Below, in pieces: positions 1 to 5,699 of a stretch of DNA of 5,993 nt. Position 1 is the stretch's first letter. Each line of letters starts with the position of its first letter. The notes under the pieces were generated by a model, which did no database searches, had not been told where the DNA came from, and was given only the letters and a program-made list of their open reading frames with translations. Source of the stretch: Nitrospira sp. (GTDB taxonomy: Bacteria; Nitrospirota; Nitrospiria; Nitrospirales; Nitrospiraceae); NCBI GenBank assembly GCA_016873525.1, contig VGXD01000138.1:1-5993 (forward strand). The letters run 5' to 3'. Both the position numbers and the translations under genes were made by a program.

Positions 1-34
1 AAAATTGTTTTTGCTTTGGGTTCATACCCGTGCT

Positions 35-62
35 CGTGAAGCGTTACGTGTCATGCGTGAAG
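35..62 (+). repeat. Array of four degenerate 7-base units, cgtgaag-like
   Basis: Four consecutive 7-base units start at 35, 42, 49 and 56. The first and last are identical (cgtgaag), and cgtgaagcg recurs exactly at 35-43 and 56-64, 21 bases apart. The array lies about 50 bases past the stop of the exported-protein gene and faces an inverted array at 99-126. Confidence 0.55.
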
Positions 63-98
63 CGCAAAAATCTGCTCAGTGAAGTCATGCTCTTTTCT

Positions 99-126
99 TG
101 TCACGCGTCGCGTTCAACGGGTCACG
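99..126 (-). repeat. Array of four degenerate 7-base units, inverted, at the end of the exported-protein gene
   Basis: Read on the minus strand, units starting at 126, 119, 112 and 105 are cgtgacc, cgttgaa, cgcgacg and cgtgaca. They resemble the cgtgaag units at 35-62 in reverse orientation; about 17 of 28 positions would pair if the two arrays folded together. The last four codons and stop of the exported-protein gene lie within it. Being at the 3' end of the operon it may act in termination or mRNA stability, but no U-tract typical of an intrinsic terminator follows. Confidence 0.5.
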
Positions 127-977
127 TCTTTTCTGGCCGGTTTCAACCGTTCCGTGAGGACCGGGTAGCGGCCCTCGCTCGTGCCGAAGGTGCCGCCGTT
201 GCCGTCCGCCGCCACGACGCGGAGCATGACGCCCTCCGGCGCCTCGGCCGGGGTCGGCACGAAAAACGGCGCCTCGAAGCTGCTCTTGCTGCCGCTGTAG
301 AACAACTGCAGCCGTTCGACGACGCGGTCCCCGATCAAGACCTCGCCGTAGATGTGCATCTTGCGCGAGTCCCAGTCGCCATGGGGCCTGACCCACGAGC
401 CGGAGAGGGTCTGAATCGAGGCTTTGAGCGTGACGTCGTCCTTCGCAATCAAGGGTTCGCCCGGAGCCGGTTGTTCGATCTGGACGATGAAGCCGTTGAG
501 GTGGAGCACGATCCCATCGTTCGTCAGGTGCTGGCCGGGAATCAACCAGACCGTCTTGCTGGCGCGTTGCATGGACGCCGGGTGGCTCAGGGGGCCCTGG
601 GCGGCAATTTCGACCAGGGTCGGCCGGTCGAGGTGGAGCGTGGTGCGGTAGGACCCGGAGGGCCGTGTGGAGTAGCGAGGCTCTCCCATGAGGCGCGGCG
701 TGCGCATGATCTGATTCTGGTCCCCCGCTTCTCCCTCCTGGAGGCCGGAGGCGAGCAGGCGGCCTGTGCCCGCGTCGGTGATCGTGACGCTGGCGCCGCC
801 CACGTCATCTCCCAGCACCATGGCCCCCTGCGCGACCACGCGCACTACCACCTCCGTTGCGACAGGGACGGGAGGGGGGGAGACGAAGAACGCGGACGTA
901 TCGGCGGCCTGGGCCGAGACGGACAAACCGAGGGCGGCCACAGCGTACCCGACAAACCATTTCGTCAATGCATGCAC
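114..977 (-). CDS. Exported protein of unknown function, two predicted beta-rich domains
   Basis: I do not recognise this 287-residue protein as a named family. It begins with a clear Sec signal peptide: a Lys at residue 6, a hydrophobic stretch at about residues 8-20, and a signal peptidase I site AQA-AD after residue 24. The mature protein has no cysteine and no later membrane segment, so it should be soluble in the periplasm or secreted. Residues about 35-145 and 160-275 each look like beta-sandwich (Ig-like or transthyretin-like) segments, with alternating hydrophobic strands such as EVVVRVVAQG and GVMLRVVAADGNGG; this is inference from pattern only. The start is GTG at 977, chosen because AGGTG lies 7 bases upstream and the signal peptide starts there. 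It follows the metG stop by 17 bases, so it is probably the last gene of the tmk-holB-metG operon. Its last four codons lie inside a 7-base repeat array. The gene is confident; its function is unknown. Confidence 0.85.
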   Translation of the reverse strand: MHALTKWFVGYAVAALGLSVSAQAADTSAFFVSPPPVPVATEVVVRVVAQGAMVLGDDVGGASVTITDAGTGRLLASGLQEGEAGDQNQIMRTPRLMGEPRYSTRPSGSYRTTLHLDRPTLVEIAAQGPLSHPASMQRASKTVWLIPGQHLTNDGIVLHLNGFIVQIEQPAPGEPLIAKDDVTLKASIQTLSGSWVRPHGDWDSRKMHIYGEVLIGDRVVERLQLFYSGSKSSFEAPFFVPTPAEAPEGVMLRVVAADGNGGTFGTSEGRYPVLTERLKPARKDVTR

Positions 978-994
978 TGCGCGGCACCTATGGA

Positions 995-2953
995 TTATTT
1001 GACCTTGGTTCCCGGCTCAACGTCTTCCAGCACCGTGACAAGTCCGCCCACATCCTTGTCGCCGGCCGCCAGCACCATGCCCTGCGATTCGATCCCCATC
1101 AGCTTGGCCGGCTTGAGGTTGGCGACGATGACGATGCGGCGGCCGACGAGGGATTCGGGCTCGTAGCGTTTGCCGATCCCCGCGACGATTTGGCGCTGCT
1201 CGCTGCCCAGGTCCACGTGGAGCTTGATCAGTTTTTCCGATTTGGGCACCCGCTCGGCGCTGAGCACCGTGGCCGTTTTCAACTGGACCTTGAGGAAATC
1301 TTCGATGGTGATCTGCGGCGTTTCCTGCGGCACCGTGGCGGCGAGTGGCGCCGCCGGAGCCGGCGTTGACGGCGAAACGGCTGAACCGGGCTGTTGGTCT
1401 TGGCTCACGCGTGACTCTCCTTGCGTTTTGGTGGTGTCGATTCTGGGGAAGAGCGGGTTGTCCTTGGCGATCGGTGTGCCGGGCTTGAGCCCGCCCCATT
1501 GGCGGCCGGCCGATGGGGCGCCCACGCCCAGTTGGCGTTGGAGTTCCTCGGCCGTCTGCGGCATGAACGGAGCCAGCATGAGCGCGACGATGCGGAGCGC
1601 TTCGGCCGCATCGTAGAGGACGGTATCGAGTTCCGGTTTGTTTTTGTCTTCCTTCGCCAGTTTCCAGGGAGCGTTCTTGTCGATGTGTTGATTGGCCACC
1701 TGGATCACGCCCCACATCGACTCCAAGGCTCGACTGAATTCCAGCTTGGCAAGGTGCTCATCCACCAGGTCCGGTAGTTGAACGGCCTGACGTTGAAGCA
1801 GATGGTCTGCCCTGGCATCCTCGCTCGGCTGAGGCACAACCCCCTTGGCGAAGCGCTCGATCATCGTCAAGGTGCGATTTAGCAGATTGCCCAGGTCGTT
1901 GGCTAGGTCCGTATTGATGCGCCCGATCAGCGCGTCCCTGGAAAAGTCTCCATCGTGGCCGAAGGGCACCTCGCGCAAGAGAAAATACCGGAAGGCGTCC
2001 ACGCCGAACTCGTCCACGATGGCATTGGGATCGACGACGTTGCCACGGCTCTTGGACATCTTCTCGCCGTTCACCGTCCACCAGCCATGGGCGAAGATGG
2101 TCTGGGGCAGCGGCAGTTCAAGGGCCATCAGCATCGTGGACCAATAGACGGCGTGGGTGGTCAGGATGTCTTTGCCGACGAGGTGAATAGTCGCCGGCCA
2201 GTACCGGTCGAAGGAGGGCTTCTGGGGCAAGTAGTCCAGAGCCGAAATGTAATTTACCAGCGCGTCGAACCAGACGTAGGTGACGTAGTCCTTGTCGAAG
2301 GGCAGCTCGATGCCCCAGGAGAGCCGGGATTTTGGTCTTGAGATAGAGAGATCTCCGAGCTTCTGGTTTTGCAGGAATCCCAAGACTTCATTGCGGCGTG
2401 ATTCCGGACGGACGAACGTTGCGTTCTTTCTGATGTGGTCAATCAGACGGTCTTGATACTGCCCCATCTTGAAGAAATAATTGCTCTCGCTTAACTGCTC
2501 GACCGGACGCTTGCAGTCCGGGCAGAGGCCTGCGACGACATCCTTCTCGGTCCAGAACCTCTCGTCGAAGGTGCAGTACCAGCCGGTATAGGCCTTCTGG
2601 TAAATCAGGCCCTTGTCATGCAGCGCCTGGAGCTTTTCCTGGACGAAAGTTTTGTGTTGCCGGTCGGTGGTGCGGATGAAGGCGTCGTGAGAAATATTCA
2701 GCCTGGTCCATAAATGCTGAAACTGGGGGGCGAGGTGATCGCAGTGGGTTTGCGGATCGACTCCGGCTTTCGCTGCGGCCTGCTGGACTTTCTGGCCATG
2801 TTCGTCGAGGCCGGTCAGGAAGAAGACGTCTTCGCCGCGCAGTCGATGGTAGCGGGCCAGCACGTCGGCGGCCACGGTGGTATAGGCATGGCCGATGTGC
2901 GGCACGTCGTTGACGTAGTAAATGGGGGTCGTGATGTAGAACGTTTTCGGCAT
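995..2953 (-). CDS. metG: Methionyl-tRNA synthetase with C-terminal tRNA-binding domain
   Basis: This cytoplasmic class I synthetase charges tRNA-Met with methionine using ATP. The 652-residue protein is a full-length long-form MetRS. The Rossmann catalytic domain has the HIGH motif at residues 19-22 (VPHIGHAY) and KMSKS at 298-302. The zinc-knuckle region has Cys127, Cys144 and Cys147, but Asp130 stands where a fourth Cys is often found. An alpha-helical anticodon-binding domain spans about 340-475. After the usual core end (LFPRI, about 501-505) comes a Pro/Ala/Ser-rich linker to about 546. A Trbp111/EMAP-II-like OB-fold tRNA-binding domain follows (about 547-652), with KLHVDLGSEQRQIVAGI and the SQGMVLAAGD motif; this domain usually mediates dimerisation and tRNA affinity. 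The ATG is right because the family N-terminus (TFYITTPIYYVN) begins immediately after it. No good Shine-Dalgarno sequence is visible. It lies 44 bases after holB and 17 before the next gene. Confidence 0.97.
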   Translation of the reverse strand: MPKTFYITTPIYYVNDVPHIGHAYTTVAADVLARYHRLRGEDVFFLTGLDEHGQKVQQAAAKAGVDPQTHCDHLAPQFQHLWTRLNISHDAFIRTTDRQHKTFVQEKLQALHDKGLIYQKAYTGWYCTFDERFWTEKDVVAGLCPDCKRPVEQLSESNYFFKMGQYQDRLIDHIRKNATFVRPESRRNEVLGFLQNQKLGDLSISRPKSRLSWGIELPFDKDYVTYVWFDALVNYISALDYLPQKPSFDRYWPATIHLVGKDILTTHAVYWSTMLMALELPLPQTIFAHGWWTVNGEKMSKSRGNVVDPNAIVDEFGVDAFRYFLLREVPFGHDGDFSRDALIGRINTDLANDLGNLLNRTLTMIERFAKGVVPQPSEDARADHLLQRQAVQLPDLVDEHLAKLEFSRALESMWGVIQVANQHIDKNAPWKLAKEDKNKPELDTVLYDAAEALRIVALMLAPFMPQTAEELQRQLGVGAPSAGRQWGGLKPGTPIAKDNPLFPRIDTTKTQGESRVSQDQQPGSAVSPSTPAPAAPLAATVPQETPQITIEDFLKVQLKTATVLSAERVPKSEKLIKLHVDLGSEQRQIVAGIGKRYEPESLVGRRIVIVANLKPAKLMGIESQGMVLAAGDKDVGGLVTVLEDVEPGTKVK

Positions 2954-2969
2954 ATTTCGACCAAGATAA

Positions 2970-2984
2970 CAGGCCGACGGCCTG
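2970..2984. repeat. Short GC hairpin between holB and metG
   Basis: A perfect 6-base inverted repeat (caggcc, three-base loop, ggcctg) lies in the 44-base gap between the holB stop and the metG start. It has no T-run after it in the direction of transcription, so it does not look like a terminator. It might stabilise or process the mRNA at this junction, or be chance in GC-rich DNA. Confidence 0.35.
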
Positions 2985-2997
2985 GAAAGCTAGATTG

Positions 2998-4026
2998 TCA
3001 CGGGAGACGGGATTCGACCGGCACGCAGACCGCCTCGCGCAGACGGAGCAGGATGTTTTCGAGCGCCATCTGGAGATTCAGGTTCCGTCCCGAGGACCGC
3101 TGGATCGTTTCGATCTCCGTGAGCAAGTCCAGGAGATTGCCGAGCTGGAGGCTGCGGACCGATTGTTGTAAATCGGGCAATCGCTCCAGGTTGAGCAGGG
3201 AGTCGGGATCGGCGCCGACTCCGACCAGGACCAAGTCCCTGACCCACTGCGCGAGCCATTCCAAGGCCTCCGGCGTCCGATCAGATTTGTGAAGAGCTTC
3301 CGCCGTCCCCAAGAGCGTGGCGATGGATTGCAGCGAGGTCTGAGAGGTCAGGCGGCAGAATTCGTCTTGTTGGGCGCGGAGTGCCGCCACGTCGGCCTTC
3401 AGGGCCTGGCCGATCCTGGCTTGGGTGGCCATGGCCAGAAAGCGGGCGTCGTCCGGCGTGATCTCCCGCTTCGTGATCAGCGCGGCTTCCACCTGGGTCC
3501 TGGCCGGCGGCACGAAGCGGATGGCCTGGCAGCGGGACCGGACTGTGGCGGGGAGGGCGGAGGGCCGGCTGGTGATCAAGAGAAACAAGCTGTGGGCTGT
3601 GGGCTCTTCCAGGGTTTTGAGCAGGGCGTTGGCGGCGCCCTGGGTCAGCCGGTCCGCCTCGTCGATCAGGCAGACCTTGCGCCTGCCGACCAAGGGGCGG
3701 TAGACGATCTGCTGCTCCAATTCGCGGACCTGCTCGATCTTGATCTGCGGGTTGGCAAGTTCCTGGTCCGGTTCGATCAGCCGGAAGTCAGGATGGGTGC
3801 GGGCCTCGATCTGGCAACAGGACTGGCAGATGCCGCAGGCATCGGGGCCGCCGGGTCCATAGTCGGTGTCGCAGTTGATGGCCTGGGCGAACCGCATGGC
3901 GGCCAGCTTCTTGCCGATTCCGTCTTCGCCATGAAACAGGTAGGCATGGGCCACCCGGTCGTGCAGGATCGAGGCCTTGAGGATGGCTTTGGGCCTCTCG
4001 TGTCCGATGAGATCGCTGAAGGGCAT
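2998..4026 (-). CDS. holB: DNA polymerase III clamp-loader subunit delta-prime
   Basis: The delta-prime subunit is the rigid stator of the clamp loader, which opens the beta sliding clamp at primed DNA. The 342-residue protein begins with the family start MPFSDLIGHERPK, followed by HAYLFHGEDGIGKK, a P-loop-like segment at 33-40 whose last position is Lys instead of Ser/Thr. A zinc-module Cys set lies near residues 52, 64, 67, 70 and 71 (CGICQSCC). The Walker B-like LIDEAD is at 120-125, then AANALLKTLEEP and the SRC arginine-finger motif at 164-166. The C-terminal part, about 230-342, fits the helical collar domain. DnaX (tau/gamma) shares the N-terminal motifs, but the short length, degenerate P-loop and position after tmk favour holB; the tmk-holB pair is common in bacteria. 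An in-frame TAA just upstream makes ATG 4026 the first possible start. No clear Shine-Dalgarno sequence precedes it. Confidence 0.94.
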   Translation of the reverse strand: MPFSDLIGHERPKAILKASILHDRVAHAYLFHGEDGIGKKLAAMRFAQAINCDTDYGPGGPDACGICQSCCQIEARTHPDFRLIEPDQELANPQIKIEQVRELEQQIVYRPLVGRRKVCLIDEADRLTQGAANALLKTLEEPTAHSLFLLITSRPSALPATVRSRCQAIRFVPPARTQVEAALITKREITPDDARFLAMATQARIGQALKADVAALRAQQDEFCRLTSQTSLQSIATLLGTAEALHKSDRTPEALEWLAQWVRDLVLVGVGADPDSLLNLERLPDLQQSVRSLQLGNLLDLLTEIETIQRSSGRNLNLQMALENILLRLREAVCVPVESRLP

Positions 4027-4037
4027 ATTAAAACGTC

Positions 4038-4066
4038 ATCATAAAACTAAAAAGTCAGAAGGTCGA
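4038..4066 (-). promoter_or_regulatory. Weak candidate internal promoter before holB
   Basis: On the minus strand TATGAT (4043-4038, 5 of 6) lies 17 bases after TCGACC (4066-4061, 4 of 6). Initiation near 4031 would leave only a few bases before the holB ATG, so the transcript would be almost leaderless. That would fit the lack of a visible Shine-Dalgarno sequence. The -35 falls inside repeat units, so the match may be chance. Confidence 0.22.
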
Positions 4067-4088
4067 AAAGTTGAAAAGTCGTAAAGGC
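4049..4088 (+). repeat. Array of five degenerate 8-base units, gaaaagtc-like, forward
   Basis: Five consecutive 8-base units starting at 4049, 4057, 4065, 4073 and 4081 resemble the consensus gaaaagtc. The fourth is an exact match, the first and third differ by one base, and the second and fifth are more divergent. The array fills most of the tmk-holB gap and faces a reverse-oriented array at 4120-4151. No coding role is apparent. Confidence 0.7.
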
Positions 4089-4092
4089 ATCG

Positions 4093-4106
4093 TTCAAGGC
4101 TCAAGG
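4093..4106 (+). repeat. Short tandem 7-base pair spanning the tmk stop
   Basis: Two adjacent units, ttcaagg (4093-4099) and ctcaagg (4100-4106), differ by one base. The tmk stop codon lies inside the first. They sit between the two 8-base arrays and add to the repetitive character of this junction. A pair this short could be chance. Confidence 0.35.
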
Positions 4107-4828
4107 GGCGTGTTTTTTTGACTTGTAGACTTTCGGACTGTACGACTTTTCGATAGAAACTTTCCAACGATTTTCTCGACAGTTTCCGCAATGCGGTCCG
4201 GAGTCGGCGTTGCGTCCAGTATCTTGATTCGACGCGGGTTGCGGGAGGCCAGGGCGAGAAAGCCTTGGCGGACTCGCTCGTGAAACCGGCGGGTTTCGCG
4301 GTCCATCCGGTTCAAGGCGACGCCGCGCTCTCGTCGGCGTCTGGCAAGTCCCGTCGAAACGGGAAGGTCGAAGAGAAGGGTCAGGTCCGGGGTCACCCCT
4401 TGCGTGGCGAAGCGGTTCAGCGAGAGCAGGGCCGTGAGGTCCAACCCGCGTCCATAGCCCTGATAGGCGAGGGTGGAGTCCACGAACCGATCGCAGAGGA
4501 CCACGGCGCCTGTTGCGAGGGCCGGCTCGATGACCTGGGCCATGTGTTGGCTGCGGCAAGCCAACATGAGCAGCGCTTCGCTGCGTGGATCGATCGGCTC
4601 GGCCGATGCGGATGCCTGTTTCGCGGGACCGGCGAGCAGGAGCGACCGAATGCGTTCGGCGAGGGGGGTGCCGCCCGGTTCACGAGTCTCCACGACGCGG
4701 TAGCCGTCTTTCCTGAGGAGCTTGGCAAGTCTGGCGCATTGGGTGGACTTGCCGCTTCCCTCGATCCCTTCGAAGGTGATGAAGAGGCCTCGTTGTCCCT
4801 TCCTCCCGCCGCTCATCCGAGTTCCCAT
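4094..4828 (-). CDS. tmk: Thymidylate kinase (dTMP kinase)
   Basis: This cytoplasmic kinase transfers phosphate from ATP to dTMP, giving dTDP for dTTP synthesis and DNA replication. The 244-residue protein shows the full motif set: P-loop GIEGSGKST at 21-29, REPGG at 49-53 (dTMP binding), the CDRFVDSTLAYQG motif from 112, and an Arg-rich LID at about 161-169. It is somewhat longer than typical family members of about 200-215 residues. The extra length is a short N-terminal Gly/Arg-rich leader, a small insert near 66-78, and a basic tail after about residue 225. That tail is encoded by an array of 8-base repeats (see 4120-4151) and is probably not part of the fold. The chosen ATG has AGAGGG four bases upstream; ATG at codon 5 is an alternative start. 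It heads the minus-strand cluster, 67 bases before holB, and is read divergently from the DUF502 gene. Confidence 0.96.
   Translation of the reverse strand: MGTRMSGGRKGQRGLFITFEGIEGSGKSTQCARLAKLLRKDGYRVVETREPGGTPLAERIRSLLLAGPAKQASASAEPIDPRSEALLMLACRSQHMAQVIEPALATGAVVLCDRFVDSTLAYQGYGRGLDLTALLSLNRFATQGVTPDLTLLFDLPVSTGLARRRRERGVALNRMDRETRRFHERVRQGFLALASRNPRRIKILDATPTPDRIAETVEKIVGKFLSKSRTVRKSTSQKNTPLEP
4120..4151 (-). repeat. Array of four degenerate 8-base units, inverted, inside the end of tmk
   Basis: On the minus strand four consecutive 8-base units all end in AGTC; the first (4151-4144) is exactly gaaaagtc, as in the array at 4049-4088. They run in frame through the tmk coding sequence and encode about residues 227-237 (KSRTVRKSTSQ). 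The 11 bases gaaaagtcgta at 4073-4083 are the exact reverse complement of 4141-4151, so the two arrays could pair as a hairpin whose loop holds the tmk stop. A seven-T run (4113-4119) lies on the plus strand between them. Confidence 0.7.
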
Positions 4829-4864
4829 TTTGCCCTCTTGAAACGACCGAAACGTGAGGGGCCG

Positions 4865-4893
4865 ATCCTAGTCCAAGTCATTGAAAATAGCAA
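4865..4893 (-). promoter_or_regulatory. Candidate sigma-70 promoter for the tmk-holB-metG cluster
   Basis: On the minus strand TTGCTA (4893-4888) and TAGGAT (4870-4865), each 4 of 6 to consensus, are spaced by 17 bases. Transcription would start near 4858, about 30 bases before the tmk ATG. Its -35 box lies only eight bases from that of the divergent promoter, so the two polymerase sites sit back to back. The match is moderate and unproven. Confidence 0.4.
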
Positions 4894-4901
4894 TAAAAGG
4901 C

Positions 4902-4930
4902 TTGCGACGCCCTGCTAAAGCCTGTATTAT
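4902..4930 (+). promoter_or_regulatory. Candidate sigma-70 promoter for the DUF502 gene
   Basis: TTGCGA (4902-4907, 4 of 6 to TTGACA) and TATTAT (4925-4930, 5 of 6 to TATAAT) are separated by an ideal 17 bases. Transcription would begin near 4937, leaving a leader of about 17 bases that contains the AAGGA ribosome site at 4941-4945, eight bases before the GTG start. Position in the divergent gap supports it; the call is by consensus matching only. Confidence 0.55.
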
Positions 4931-4953
4931 GAAAATCCTCAAGGAATGTCACT

Positions 4954-5619
4954 GTGAAAACGTTCAGGGCCTCTCTAAAACGATACTTTTTGACGGGTTT
5001 GCTCGTCATCATCCCGATTTGGGGCACGGTCCTAATCCTGAAGACTCTGTTCCTGACGGTGGACGGGATTCTGGGCGATGTATTGGCAAAATTCGTGACC
5101 CCAGCCTACTACGTGCCGGGGCTCGGCATTCTGACGCTGATCCTGTTGATTTTCACGACGGGCCTGCTGGCAACGAATTTTATCGGCGGCCGGATCGTCA
5201 AACTCTGGGAGGATTGGCTGCACCGGGTGCCGGTCGTCCGAGGCATTTACGCGACGATCAAATCCATGATGGACATCCTGTCGTTTCAGGAGAAGGAACA
5301 ATACAACCGGGTGGTGTTGATCCAGTTTCCCAAGGACGGCCACTATTGCTTTGCCTTTGTGACGGGCGTGACGAAGGGGGAGGTCCAGGAAATTTCCTCC
5401 GAGCCCTTGCTCAACGTGTACGTTCCCACGTCGCCCAACCCTACCTCCGGGTATTTTTTGCTCGTGCCGGAAAGGGAAGTGACGCCGTTGGAGATCAGCG
5501 TGGAAGAGGCCATGAAGCTGATCGTGTCCGGCGGCCTCTATTCGCCGCCGGTCGTCGCTGGCGGCAAGTCGCCGAGGCCGGCGGTGCAAAATCCCCGCGT
5601 GGGTGTGCCCATCGCATGA
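4954..5619 (+). CDS. DUF502 family inner-membrane protein
   Basis: The 221-residue protein matches the DUF502 family, conserved bacterial membrane proteins without an assigned biochemical role. Two hydrophobic segments are visible: about residues 11-33 (LTGLLVIIPIWGTVLIL) and about 55-77 (LGILTLILLIFTTGLLA). They are followed by the family core RVPVVRGIYATIKSMMD (91-107) and the strongly conserved stretch YVPTSPNPTSGYFLLVP (156-172), then the SVEEAMKLIVSGG segment (182-194). The C-terminal part should be a soluble beta-rich domain; the last 25 or so residues are Pro-rich and look flexible. The start is GTG at 4954, supported by AAGGA eight bases upstream and by the family N-terminus. A longer open frame across the same bases is a shadow without family features. 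The gene has its own candidate promoter and is followed 52 bases later by glmU, so the two may be cotranscribed. Confidence 0.93.
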   Translation: MKTFRASLKRYFLTGLLVIIPIWGTVLILKTLFLTVDGILGDVLAKFVTPAYYVPGLGILTLILLIFTTGLLATNFIGGRIVKLWEDWLHRVPVVRGIYATIKSMMDILSFQEKEQYNRVVLIQFPKDGHYCFAFVTGVTKGEVQEISSEPLLNVYVPTSPNPTSGYFLLVPEREVTPLEISVEEAMKLIVSGGLYSPPVVAGGKSPRPAVQNPRVGVPIA

Positions 5620-5675
5620 TGGCTGAATTTCCCGATGGCATGATTGTCGATTGGTCGATCGGCGGCTCGAAATGA
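5616..5675 (+). CDS. Possible 19-residue linking ORF between DUF502 gene and glmU
   Basis: A short frame, ATG ATG to TGA, begins inside the DUF502 stop (ATGA at 5616-5619) and ends inside the glmU start (ATGA at 5672-5675). It would encode a 19-residue peptide beginning MMAEFPDG, with no recognisable domain. No Shine-Dalgarno sequence precedes it. If translated, it would carry terminating ribosomes from the upstream gene to glmU. It could equally be chance open frame in a 52-base gap. Treat it as a candidate coupling element and not as an established gene. Confidence 0.2.
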   Translation: MMAEFPDGMIVDWSIGGSK

Positions 5676-5699
5676 ATCAATCACCCGATCAGCGGCTCG
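5656..5699 (+). repeat. Near-identical 14-base direct repeat flanking the glmU start
   Basis: cgatcggcggctcg (5656-5669) and cgatcagcggctcg (5686-5699) match at 13 of 14 bases, 30 bases apart, with the glmU ATG between them. The second copy falls in codons 5-10 of glmU, a stretch not conserved in the family. It may be a small local duplication that built the glmU leader. Confidence 0.4.

Noticed and set aside
1..34. Possible terminator at the left edge
   Set aside because: The T-rich bases here are not preceded by a strong stem on the minus strand, and the window ends before any structure could be completed.
30..1166. Long plus-strand open frame (378 codons) opposite the exported-protein gene
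   Set aside because: It is a GC-rich antisense shadow: Arg/Gly/Asp-rich translation, no domain, and it crosses the gene boundary and the 7-base repeats. The opposite strand encodes a clean signal peptide with a ribosome site.
3913..3930. Assigning the clamp-loader gene as dnaX because of its P-loop
   Set aside because: The P-loop has Lys at the final Ser/Thr position, the protein is short (342 residues) and it follows tmk, all of which favour delta-prime.
3289..4044. Plus-strand open frame of 251 codons opposite holB
   Set aside because: holB motifs on the minus strand are unambiguous; this frame has a low-complexity Gly/Leu/Asp composition and no recognisable family.
4114..4120. A AAA AAC slippery heptamer in tmk, in the register for -1 frameshifting
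   Set aside because: It lies in the repeat-derived tail a few codons before the stop; slipping would only exchange one short tail for another, so a programmed role is unlikely.
4881..5675. 264-codon plus-strand frame overlapping the whole DUF502 gene
   Set aside because: The overlapping GTG-started frame has the conserved DUF502 segments and a good ribosome site. Only the last 19 codons, outside DUF502, are kept as a weak candidate.
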